Shown here piece after piece: positions 19,589-27,346 of a stretch of DNA of 64,000 nt. The notes under the pieces are model-generated. The model was given only the letters and a program-made list of their open reading frames with translations, searched no databases and was not told the origin of the DNA. This DNA comes from Nevskia sp. GTDB taxonomy: Bacteria > Pseudomonadota > Gammaproteobacteria > Nevskiales > Nevskiaceae. The DNA lies in NCBI GenBank assembly GCA_021732745.1, contig JAKFUK010000001.1:260931-324930 (forward strand), given 5' to 3'. A program made the position numbers and the translations under genes. Positions within the stretch are counted from its first letter, which is position 1; every line of letters starts with the position of its first letter.

Positions 19589-21633
19589 GCGGCAAGGACG
19601 ACAACCTGATCCAGCCAGCCGCGTACCGGCCGCCCGGCAGCCACGAACCGGGGCCTCGCGGTCCCGGCTTCCGGCCGTCGCCGATGCTGTTGCTGATCGC
19701 AGCATTGCTGGTGGCGCTGCTGCCGATCGGCTTCTTCCTGCTGACCGCACGCTCGGTGGCGGTCACGGTGACACCGACGCCGGACAGCATCAGCCTGTCC
19801 GGCGGCATCGCCATCGACTTCGGCAACCGCTATCTGCTGCGGACCGGCGAATTCCGCCTGCGGGCCAGAAAAGACGGCTACAAACCGCTGGATGCCGTGC
19901 TGAAAGTGGCCGATGACACCGATCAGGCCGCGTTCACGCTGGAAAAGCTGCCCGGCAAGCTGAAGATCAGCAGCACGCCGGTGGCGATGATCACGGTCGA
20001 TGGCAAGCCCGCCGGCTCCACACCGCAGGAAGCGCTGGAACTTGAGGCGGGCAAGCATCAACTGAAGCTGAGCGCGCCGCGCCATCAGCCGCAGGACGTC
20101 GAGATCGACATCGAAGGACTCGGCAAGACCCAGGAACTGGCCATCACCCTGAAGCCGGGCTGGGCACCGGTGACCGTGTCGTCACGGCCGAGTGGTGCGG
20201 AAATCAGCATCGCCGGTCAGGTGCAGGGCAAGACGCCGGGCACGCTCGAACTCGGTGCCGGTGCCGCCGAACTGGAATTCCGCCTGCCCGGCTACAAGAC
20301 CCGCCGGCTGCCGATTCTGGTGGTCGCCAGCCAGCCGCAGACCCTGCCGGAAGTGCTGCTCGAAACGGCCGATGCCACGGTCGAGCTGAGCAGCACACCC
20401 AGCGGGGCGTCGGTGACCGTCGACGGCACATTCCGCGGCCGCACGCCGCTGGCCTTGAGCGTCACGCCTGGCAGCGCCCACAAGCTGGTGTTGAGCCGCG
20501 ACGGTCATGAAAACGCCGAGGCCCAAGTCAGCTTGGCAGCCGAGGAACGCAAGACACTCAGCCTGAGCCTGAAGCCGATCCTGGGCGTGCTGAAGCTCGA
20601 AGTGACGCCTGCGGACGCCACGCTGACGGTCGATGGCACGGTGCGGCCGATCGGCGACGGCCGTCTGGAACTGCCGGCCACCGCGCACCGCATCGAGGTC
20701 GCCAAACCGGGCTACAAGCCCTACAGCAGCGAAGTCACGGTGCGGCCGGGGGTCGATCAGAAGCTGGTCATCTCGCTGGTGAGCGAAGCGGAGCTGAAGG
20801 CAGCGGCCAATCCACCGCTGATCAACAGCGCCACCATCGGCCTGCGCCTGCGCAAGCTCGCGCCCGGCAGCTTCACCATGGGCACGCCGCGTTCCGATCA
20901 GGGCCGGCAGGCCAACGAGGTGCAGCGGCCAGTCAAGCTGACCCGGCCGTTCTATCTGGCCACCACCGAAATCACCAACGCCCAGTTCCGGCAATTCCGT
21001 TCCGGGCACACGTCGGGAATCGTCGCCCGCACCTCGCTCGACAACGAAGGCTATCCGGCGGTCCGTGTCGACTGGAGCGACGCCGTCGCCTTCTGCAACT
21101 GGTTGAGCGCAAAGGACAATCTGCCCGCCGCCTACAATGCCGACGGCAGCCTGATCCAGCCGCCGACCACCGGCTACCGGCTGCCCACCGAGGCCGAATG
21201 GGAGTGGGCGGCGCGCTTTCAGGGCGCTGGCGCGCCGCGTCGCTATCCCTGGGGCAATGCCATGCCGCCGCCGCCCGACAGCGGCAATTTCGCCGATGAC
21301 AAGGCCGGCACGCTGGTCAACCAGATTCTCGAAGGCTACGACGACGGCTTTGCCGCAACCTCGCCGGTCGGCAAGGGCCTGTCGATCCCGCCGGGCCTGT
21401 TCGACATGGGCGGCAATGTCTCCGAATGGGTGCACGATCGCTACGATGGCTCGATCGTGCCGTCGACGGCGGTCGCGACCGATCCGCTGGGGCCGGCGAC
21501 CGGCGGCGAACATGTGATTCGCGGTTCGAGCTGGCGGCACGGCCGGATCGCCGAACTGCGCCTGGCCTGGCGCGACCATGCGCGCGAGCCGCGCGACGAT
21601 GTCGGTTTCCGGGTGGCGCGCCATGTCGAATAA
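19585..21633 (+). CDS. PEGA-repeat protein with C-terminal FGE/SUMF1-like domain
   Basis: 682 aa, GTG start 4 bp inside the preceding gene with GAGGAG upstream. A Pro-rich cytoplasmic N-terminus, one transmembrane helix (34-55), then four clear PEGA repeats (STPVAMITVDGKPAGSTP; SRPSGAEISIAGQVQGKTP; STPSGASVTVDGTFRGRTP; TPADATLTVDGTVR) and one weaker one at about 68-108. From residue 425 a formylglycine-generating-enzyme-like domain follows: FTMGTP, YLATTEITNAQFRQF, GYRLPTEAEWEWAAR, YPWGN, DMGGNVSEWVHD, VIRGSSW, DVGFRVAR. The Cys pair that binds copper in true FGEs, after RGxSW, is absent (RHGRIAELRLAW). It is therefore unlikely to make formylglycine and may act as a ligand-binding domain. Confidence 0.88.
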   Translation: MSGKDDNLIQPAAYRPPGSHEPGPRGPGFRPSPMLLLIAALLVALLPIGFFLLTARSVAVTVTPTPDSISLSGGIAIDFGNRYLLRTGEFRLRARKDGYKPLDAVLKVADDTDQAAFTLEKLPGKLKISSTPVAMITVDGKPAGSTPQEALELEAGKHQLKLSAPRHQPQDVEIDIEGLGKTQELAITLKPGWAPVTVSSRPSGAEISIAGQVQGKTPGTLELGAGAAELEFRLPGYKTRRLPILVVASQPQTLPEVLLETADATVELSSTPSGASVTVDGTFRGRTPLALSVTPGSAHKLVLSRDGHENAEAQVSLAAEERKTLSLSLKPILGVLKLEVTPADATLTVDGTVRPIGDGRLELPATAHRIEVAKPGYKPYSSEVTVRPGVDQKLVISLVSEAELKAAANPPLINSATIGLRLRKLAPGSFTMGTPRSDQGRQANEVQRPVKLTRPFYLATTEITNAQFRQFRSGHTSGIVARTSLDNEGYPAVRVDWSDAVAFCNWLSAKDNLPAAYNADGSLIQPPTTGYRLPTEAEWEWAARFQGAGAPRRYPWGNAMPPPPDSGNFADDKAGTLVNQILEGYDDGFAATSPVGKGLSIPPGLFDMGGNVSEWVHDRYDGSIVPSTAVATDPLGPATGGEHVIRGSSWRHGRIAELRLAWRDHAREPRDDVGFRVARHVE

Positions 21634-21871
21634 GCCGCACAAGAACTTCCGCCGCCAGCAGCGCGCCGATCTCGGCCGCCTGGTGATGATCGGCGTTGCC
21701 GCTGCGGTGATGGTGGGGGCTGCGCGCGCAGTCACTGCGCAGGAGGCACCGGCACCCACACCCGCTCCCGAAACGGCACCGGCTCCCCCGCCGGCACCGT
21801 CGCCCAGCACCAGCAAGCCCAGCGTCGATGTCTCTGCCGACAACGCCGTCGATTTCCCCGGCGACATCTGA
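21623..21871 (+). CDS. small membrane or secreted protein, unknown
   Basis: 82 aa. A basic N-terminus (KPHKNFRRQQR), a hydrophobic helix (20-38), an Ala-x-Ala-like site (TAQE), then a Pro/Ala-rich acidic tail ending VDFPGDI. It could be a single-pass inner-membrane protein or a short secreted peptide. Its ATG lies 11 bp inside the FGE gene and the channel-protein gene follows after 16 bp, so it is embedded in the operon. Codon usage matches its neighbours, which supports a real gene. No family recognised. Confidence 0.6.
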   Translation: MSNKPHKNFRRQQRADLGRLVMIGVAAAVMVGAARAVTAQEAPAPTPAPETAPAPPPAPSPSTSKPSVDVSADNAVDFPGDI

Positions 21872-21887
21872 AACCCGAAGATCCCTC

Positions 21888-22685
21888 ATGAAACGCAGCT
21901 TTCCCGCCGAATTCGTCTACCAGATCCTGTCGCTGCTGCTGATCGTGGTGGTGATCCACGCTTTCTATGCCGGCGTGGTGCGGCCCAACGCCACCGCCAT
22001 CCTCATGGCCCAGGCGGCGGCGATCAAGGCCGATCCGGCAGCGGTGTTGCAGACCTCGCTGTGGGTCATCCTCAAGGACTGGGAGCAGGAAGCGGAGGTG
22101 ATCCTGACGCTCTGGGGCATCGCCATCATGGCCTGGAAGGCGAAGCTGGCCGTGGGCGAACAGCGCATGTTCGAGACCGATCTGCTCGAACTCGCCGAAG
22201 GCCAGAGCATCCTCCCCGAAGATGCTCGCCAGTACGCACGCGCGCTCGAAGCACTGCCGGCCGCAGATCGCGAACGCCTGCTGCCGCAGGCACTGCTGAC
22301 CGCGCTCGGCCGCTTCCGCTCCACCCGCAGCATCCAGGACGTGTCCTCGGCCGTCGACAGCGTCTGCGACGCGCGCGGCGATCGTCTGGATTCCGAGCTG
22401 TCGATGGTCCGCTACATTGCCTGGGCGATTCCCTCGATCGGCTTCATCGGCACCGTGCGCGGCATCGGCGATGCGCTTTCGCAAGCGCACAAGGCGGTGG
22501 AAGGCGATATCGCCGGGGTCACCGAAGCGCTCGGTGTAGCCTTCAATTCCACCCTGATCGCGCTGCTGCTGTCGATCGTGCTGATGTTCATGCTCTATCA
22601 ATTGCAGCTGATTCAGGAGCGGCTGACCCTGGACACCCGCGCCTACTGCGAGCGCAAGCTGATCCAGAATCTTCAGGTGCCCTGA
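21888..22685 (+). CDS. MotA/TolQ/ExbB-family proton channel protein
   Basis: 265 aa. TM1 at about 9-30, a second helix near 70-85, a large cytoplasmic region (about 90-180), then the MotA_ExbB signature pair: AWAIPSIGFIGTVRGIGDALS (TM3, with the conserved Gly/Thr/Pro pattern) and GVAFNSTLIALLLSIVLMFMLYQL (TM4). In TolQ/ExbB/MotA this protein forms a pentamer around two Asp-containing single-span partners and converts proton flow into mechanical work. The likely partners are the two von Willebrand A proteins encoded at 23980 and 25065; no ExbD/TolR homologue is present. Only 2 bp separate it from the next gene. Confidence 0.85.
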   Translation: MKRSFPAEFVYQILSLLLIVVVIHAFYAGVVRPNATAILMAQAAAIKADPAAVLQTSLWVILKDWEQEAEVILTLWGIAIMAWKAKLAVGEQRMFETDLLELAEGQSILPEDARQYARALEALPAADRERLLPQALLTALGRFRSTRSIQDVSSAVDSVCDARGDRLDSELSMVRYIAWAIPSIGFIGTVRGIGDALSQAHKAVEGDIAGVTEALGVAFNSTLIALLLSIVLMFMLYQLQLIQERLTLDTRAYCERKLIQNLQVP

Positions 22686-22687
22686 CC

Positions 22688-23983
22688 ATGCGCGTGCTCG
22701 AATTCAACGACGCCGCGCTGACCCTGGCCGATGCCGACCGTGTCCACGCCACCAGCCCCGGTTTCGCCTTTCTCGACGGTCGCAAGCTGGTATTCGGCGA
22801 AGCCGCCCGCCAGCAGTTCCGCGCCCAGCCGCGCAAGACCCAGTTCCGCTACTGGTATCAGCTCGATCAGGCACCGCTCGACAGCGCTTTCGGCGACGCC
22901 CGCAACCACGCCGATCTGGCCTGGGCGCAGTTGTCCGGCATTCAGGCCAATGGCGGCGACGGCGCGCTGCTGCTGGCGGTACCGGCCAGCTTCGATTCCG
23001 GCCAGTTGGGTCTGCTGCTGGCGCTGGCGCGGGCAGCGAAGCTCGATGCCGTCGGCCTCGTCGATGCCGCTGTGGCGGCCGCCAGCACCGTCGATGCGAA
23101 AGCGACGATGCTGCATCTCGACGTGCAACTGCACCGCTGGTGGCTGACCCGGATGCGCGCCGGCAGCGACATCGCCCGCAGCGGCGGCGAAGATCTGGCC
23201 AAGCCCGGTCTGCTGGCGGTCTGGGATGCCTGCGCCGGGGTGATCGCCGAAGCCTTCGTGCGCCAGACCCGTTTCGATCCGCTGCACAGTGCCGCCACCG
23301 AGCAGGCGCTGTACGAACGCCTGCCGAACTGGCTGGCCCAGTTCGGGCGCGGCGCGGCGGTCACCCTGGAACTGCCGGCCGGCCTGCGCAGCCATCGCGC
23401 CAGCCTGCCGGCCGATGCCCTGAACGGCGCGCTGGCGGCGATTTCCAGCCGCATTGCCGCCGGCATTGCCGCAGCAGTCACCGATGCCGCCCAGACCGCC
23501 GTGCTGCTTTCGGCGCGGGCGGCGGCCGTGCCGGGGCTGATCGAAGCCATTCATGCGGCTTGCGGCGTTCGTCCGCAGGCGCTGGACGCCCAGGCGGTGA
23601 CGCGCGGCACGCTCGCCCATGCCGAGCGCATTCGCGCCGATGGCGAAGCCCTGCCCTTTGTCACTCGGCTGCCGGCGAGCGGACCAGTGATCGCCGCCGC
23701 CGCTGCTGTCGTCGTCGACACCGCGAAACCGGCACCGCCGCCAACCCATCTGCTGGTCGATGACCTCGCCAGCCCCTTGCCGTCGAAAGCCGTCGACGGC
23801 GAAGCGCGGCTGCTGGGGCTGAAGCTGCGCGTCGAAAGCGGCCGGCATCTGCTGGTACCGGAAGGCGCGCTGCGCATCGATGGCCGCGTCACCACCGAGC
23901 CCACGCGCCTGGCCACCGGCCAGTTGATCGAAACAGCGAGCGGGGCGGTTCGCGTCATCCATGTGCTCGGGCCGCCTGCATGA
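22688..23983 (+). CDS. degenerate Hsp70/actin-fold-like protein
   Basis: 431 aa, no signal peptide or membrane helix, so cytoplasmic. Residues about 98-125 (LLAVPASFDSGQLGLLLALARAAKLDAVGLVDAAVAAA) line up with the Hsp70 motif VPAxFxxxQRxATxxAxxxAGLxVxxLxxExxAAA. The later AAVTDAAQTAVLLSARAAAVPGLIEAI resembles the Hsp70 LVGGSxRxPxVxxxV segment. The first phosphate loop is degenerate (LEFNDAALTL), so ATP binding is doubtful. The last 60 residues (ALRIDGRVTTEPTRLATGQLI) could be a small beta domain with a faint FHA-like look. This is inference from motif patterns, not a firm assignment. Its stop overlaps the next start (ATGA). Confidence 0.6.
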   Translation: MRVLEFNDAALTLADADRVHATSPGFAFLDGRKLVFGEAARQQFRAQPRKTQFRYWYQLDQAPLDSAFGDARNHADLAWAQLSGIQANGGDGALLLAVPASFDSGQLGLLLALARAAKLDAVGLVDAAVAAASTVDAKATMLHLDVQLHRWWLTRMRAGSDIARSGGEDLAKPGLLAVWDACAGVIAEAFVRQTRFDPLHSAATEQALYERLPNWLAQFGRGAAVTLELPAGLRSHRASLPADALNGALAAISSRIAAGIAAAVTDAAQTAVLLSARAAAVPGLIEAIHAACGVRPQALDAQAVTRGTLAHAERIRADGEALPFVTRLPASGPVIAAAAAVVVDTAKPAPPPTHLLVDDLASPLPSKAVDGEARLLGLKLRVESGRHLLVPEGALRIDGRVTTEPTRLATGQLIETASGAVRVIHVLGPPA

Positions 23984-25068
23984 GTCGCAAGCGGCGCATG
24001 CCGGCCGAGCAGGGCTTGTCGTTCCTGGACTGCATCTGCTGCGGTTTCGGGGCGGTGATCCTGATGTTCATGATCGTCAATCACGCCAGCCGCCAGACCT
24101 CCCAGCGCGGCAACGAAGAACTGATGGCCAAGATCGACGCCCGCGAAGACGAAGTGCTCGATGGCAAGCAGAAGCTGCTGATCCTGAAAGCCGCACTCGA
24201 ATCGGTGATCAACGCCACCAAGACCGCGAGCCGCGAAGCCGTGCGCCTGCGAGAGCAGATCAAGTCCGCCACTGCTGCCCTGCCCGATCTGGAAGGCGAC
24301 AAGACTGCCAGCCGCGTGAAGCTGGAGCAATTGCAGGCCGAGCTGATCGCTCTCGATGCCAAGGTGCAGGCGCTGCGCGCGCAGGCAGCGGAAACGCCGC
24401 CGCCGACCCCCGGCAATGCTTCGCGCGAGATCGCGGGCGACGGCACCCGGCAGTATCTGAGTGGCCTGAGCGTCACCGGCAAGCGGGTGGCGATCCTGGT
24501 CGACACCTCGGCCAGCATGCTCGGCTACACCATTCTCGACGCCATCCGCACCCGCAATCTTGACGACGCCACCCAGCGCAATGCGGCCAAATGGCGGCGC
24601 AGCCTGGCGGCGGTCGACTGGCTGACCTCGCAGTTGCCGAGCGGCAGCCAGTTCCAGCTGATCGCCTTCAACGACACCGCCAAGGCGCTTGGCGGCAGCG
24701 GCTGGCAGCCGGTCAGCAAGGCCCGGCTCGACGACGCAGCCCGCCTGCTGCGCGACACCGTGCCGGCGCGCGGCACCAGCCTGCACGCGGCGTTCAGCTC
24801 GGTAGCGGCACTCGGCGCGCCGCCGGACCAGATCTTCCTGCTCACCGACGGCCTGCCGACCCAGGGCGCGAGCCCCAAAACCGGCTCGGTGACCGCGCGC
24901 CAGCGGCTGGCGCATTTCAACGAAGCGACGCGGCGCATCCCGAACGGTGCGGAAGTGAACGTCATCCTGCTGCCGATGGAAGGCGATCCGCAGGCTGCCG
25001 GCGCGTTCTGGCAACTGGCGCGGGCCACCAACGGGGCCTATCTGGCACCGTCGAAGGACTGGCCATGA
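23980..25068 (+). CDS. single-span von Willebrand A protein (vWA-1)
   Basis: 362 aa. A short basic cytoplasmic N-terminus, one membrane helix (about 14-34) with the sequence LSFLDCICCGFGAVILMFMIV, a coiled coil (about 45-135) and a vWA domain (165-362). The MIDAS motif is D175-T-S177-A-S179, with a second Asp near 290 in LLTDG. The N-in single helix with an Asp near its start, followed by a periplasmic domain, copies the topology of ExbD/TolR/MotB, which pair with MotA/ExbB proteins. It starts 4 bp inside the preceding gene and overlaps vWA-2. Metal-dependent ligand binding in the periplasm is the likely role. Confidence 0.85.
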   Translation: MSRKRRMPAEQGLSFLDCICCGFGAVILMFMIVNHASRQTSQRGNEELMAKIDAREDEVLDGKQKLLILKAALESVINATKTASREAVRLREQIKSATAALPDLEGDKTASRVKLEQLQAELIALDAKVQALRAQAAETPPPTPGNASREIAGDGTRQYLSGLSVTGKRVAILVDTSASMLGYTILDAIRTRNLDDATQRNAAKWRRSLAAVDWLTSQLPSGSQFQLIAFNDTAKALGGSGWQPVSKARLDDAARLLRDTVPARGTSLHAAFSSVAALGAPPDQIFLLTDGLPTQGASPKTGSVTARQRLAHFNEATRRIPNGAEVNVILLPMEGDPQAAGAFWQLARATNGAYLAPSKDWP

Positions 25069-26060
25069 GCCGCCGCCGCAATGTCGAGCAGTCCGGCATG
25101 TCGTTCCTCGACTGCATCTGCTGCGGCTTCGGCGCAGTGATCATCCTGCTGGTGCTGACCAAGTCCGCCGAGCCGGTGATCGCCGAGCAGACGCCGATCA
25201 CCCTCGCTGCCAAGGACGAGCAGCTCAACAGGATCGCCGAGGAAACCGCCGCCGAACTCGATGCCCTGGAAGCCCAGCTCGCCGCCGCCCAGGAAGGCAA
25301 GGCCGCCGCCGGCCGCGAACTGGCCAGCCTGAAAGTCACCGCCGACACCGTGCTCGACAAGACCACCGAGGTGCGCGAGGACAAGACCGTTGCCACCACC
25401 ATCGAGGAACGGCTGGCCACCGCGCGGCAGACCCTGACCGAGGAAATGCGCCGCCTGCAGGCCTCGGCACCGCGTCAGGCATCGAAACGCGATGTCGCCG
25501 GCATTCCCATCGACAGCGAATACGTCATCTTCGTCATCGACACTTCCGGCTCGATGCAGCAGTTCGCCTGGCGTACCGTGGTGCAGAAGATGAACGAGGC
25601 ACTCAACGCCTACCCGAAGGTCAAGGGCATGCAGGTGATGAGCGACGAGGGCGAGTACATGTACACGACCTACGCCCGGCAATGGATTCCCGACACCCCG
25701 GGCCTGCGCAAGACCGTGCTCGAACGCCTGCGCGGCTGGCAGCCGTTCTCCAATTCCAGCCCGGTGGAAGGCATCGAAGTGGCGATCCGCACCTTTGCCG
25801 CGCAGGACAAGAAAGTCAGCATCTATGTGTTCGGCGACGACTTCACCGGCTCCTCGGTGGACGCCGTGGTGCGCACCGTGCGGCGCATCAATCCCCGCGA
25901 TGGTCGCGGACGGCCGCTGGTGCGCATTCACGGCATCGGCTTCCCGACCCAGTACGGCAACAACGGCGCAACCCTGGGCGGCGTCCGCTTTGCCAACCTG
26001 ATGCGTATTCTCGCGGAAGAGAACGGCGGCACCTTCGTCGGCCTGCAGACCTCGCAATGA
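25065..26060 (+). CDS. single-span von Willebrand A protein (vWA-2)
   Basis: 331 aa, paralogue of the upstream vWA protein. The membrane motif is nearly identical (MSFLDCICCGFGAVIILLVL, about 12-31), followed by a coiled coil (45-145) and a vWA domain. MIDAS is D159-T-S161-G-S163, giving the canonical DxSxS (VIDTSGSM). The coiled coils differ in sequence, so the two proteins could form a heterodimer around one channel. ATGA overlaps at both ends show strict translational coupling with vWA-1 and with the lipoprotein that follows. Confidence 0.87.
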   Translation: MSRRRNVEQSGMSFLDCICCGFGAVIILLVLTKSAEPVIAEQTPITLAAKDEQLNRIAEETAAELDALEAQLAAAQEGKAAAGRELASLKVTADTVLDKTTEVREDKTVATTIEERLATARQTLTEEMRRLQASAPRQASKRDVAGIPIDSEYVIFVIDTSGSMQQFAWRTVVQKMNEALNAYPKVKGMQVMSDEGEYMYTTYARQWIPDTPGLRKTVLERLRGWQPFSNSSPVEGIEVAIRTFAAQDKKVSIYVFGDDFTGSSVDAVVRTVRRINPRDGRGRPLVRIHGIGFPTQYGNNGATLGGVRFANLMRILAEENGGTFVGLQTSQ

Positions 26061-26680
26061 ACCCTAACCCGTCGCGCATCGTCATCATGCTGGCAGCGCT
26101 GGCCCTGCTGGCCGGCTGCGGGCCGAACCGGGTGGAGCCGCCGTCGCGCTTTCCGAGGCCGGTGATGGCACCGATGGCGCTGACTGCCGCGCTCGATGCC
26201 GACACCGCGTTCAAGACCTACGTCCACTCCGAAAAGCTGCCGCCGCCCGGTCAGGCCTGGCGGCTGTCGATCGGCCCGGCCTCGGTGGACTGGATGAAAA
26301 ACTTGCTGGCGGCCGCCTTCGCCGGCTTCAATCCCGACAGCGGAACCGGGGCCGACATCGTCTTCCGGCCGTCGATCGAAAGCGTGCAGTTCTCGACACC
26401 GGCGCAGTCGCGCACCGAGTTCTACGAAGCCTGGATCAAGTACAAGGTCGACGTGCTCGACAAAAGCGGCAAGGTCGTCGCCAACTGGCCGATCGCCGCC
26501 TACGGCAAGCGCCGCGACCGCGCGCTGACCAGTGCCGAGGAAGGCATGGCCGAGGCCGTCAACAAGGCAATGCGCGACGGTGCCGCCGGGCTGGCGCTCG
26601 AACTGCGCGATCCCAAGCGTCTCGGCAGTCTCTTGTATGCACCACCGGCTGTGAACCAGGGGAATGGCAATGCGTCGTGA
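26057..26680 (+). CDS. hypothetical lipoprotein
   Basis: 207 aa. Lipobox LLAGC (Cys21). The mature domain has segments such as WMKNLLAAAFAGFNPDSGTGADIVFRPSIESVQF and KYKVDVLDKSGKVVANWPIAAYGKRRDRALTSAEEGMAEAVNKAMRDGAAGLA. The strand pattern recalls LptE/LpoB/DUF-type outer-membrane lipoproteins that form a compact alpha/beta fold, but no family is recognised. It overlaps vWA-2 by 4 bp and the next lipoprotein gene by 11 bp. Confidence 0.75.
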   Translation: MNPNPSRIVIMLAALALLAGCGPNRVEPPSRFPRPVMAPMALTAALDADTAFKTYVHSEKLPPPGQAWRLSIGPASVDWMKNLLAAAFAGFNPDSGTGADIVFRPSIESVQFSTPAQSRTEFYEAWIKYKVDVLDKSGKVVANWPIAAYGKRRDRALTSAEEGMAEAVNKAMRDGAAGLALELRDPKRLGSLLYAPPAVNQGNGNAS

Positions 26681-27335
26681 TACTTCGGTGGTCGCTGCAA
26701 TCGCGGTGCTGGCGCTGGCCCAGTCGGCCTGTGTCAGTTCCAAGGTCGAACAATTCCGCGAAGCACCGACCCGCAGCGTGCAGATCGCCAAGGGTGAATC
26801 GGTGGTGATCCTGTCCCGCGGCCAGCACGGCGATCGCGAGACCGAATCGGACTTCAACACCTGTCTGGCCAGTGCCCTGATCAAGGAAGGCCTGCCGGTG
26901 ATGGCCGAGCAGGTACTGGTCGATGCGCTCTACCCCTGGCTGGAACCGCGCACCGCGCCACTCAATGCCGATGCCCTGCCCACCCTGCTCGACCGCCCCG
27001 GTGTCGAAGCCAAGATTCGCGCAGCCGGGGTTCGCTACATGATCTGGATCGACGGCCAGAGCGAAGTCACCGGTTCGGCCGGCGGCCTGTCCTGCGCGGT
27101 CGGCCCCGGTTTCGCCGGCTGCTTCGGCTTCGGCATGTGGGACAAGGAATCCGCCTACCGCGCGGAAGTCTGGGACCTGAACCAGCGCTCCAGCGTCGGC
27201 AAGGTATCGACCCGCTCCACCGGCACCTCCTATGTGCCGGCCTTCATCGTGCCGATCCCGCTGATCGCCCGGACCCAGACGGCAGCCTGCGATGGCGCGG
27301 CGGAGCAGTTGGTGGACTTGGTCAAGCCGGGTTGA
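26670..27335 (+). CDS. hypothetical lipoprotein, last gene of the envelope locus
   Basis: 221 aa. Lipobox AQSAC (Cys21). The mature part has several Cys residues (FNTCLASAL, LSCAVGPGFAGCFGFGMWDKE, TAACDGAA) and a C-terminal segment YRAEVWDLNQRSSVGKVSTRSTG. The VQIAKGESVVILSRGQHGDR stretch followed by a helix and VRYMIWIDGQSEVTG resembles the AAA-less lipoprotein domains of outer-membrane assembly factors; function unknown. The ATG at 26670 is chosen over one 6 bp upstream because AGGGGA is then 6 nt away. It ends the run of overlapping genes. Confidence 0.72.
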   Translation: MRRDTSVVAAIAVLALAQSACVSSKVEQFREAPTRSVQIAKGESVVILSRGQHGDRETESDFNTCLASALIKEGLPVMAEQVLVDALYPWLEPRTAPLNADALPTLLDRPGVEAKIRAAGVRYMIWIDGQSEVTGSAGGLSCAVGPGFAGCFGFGMWDKESAYRAEVWDLNQRSSVGKVSTRSTGTSYVPAFIVPIPLIARTQTAACDGAAEQLVDLVKPG

Positions 27336-27346
27336 GGGCTGTGGTG

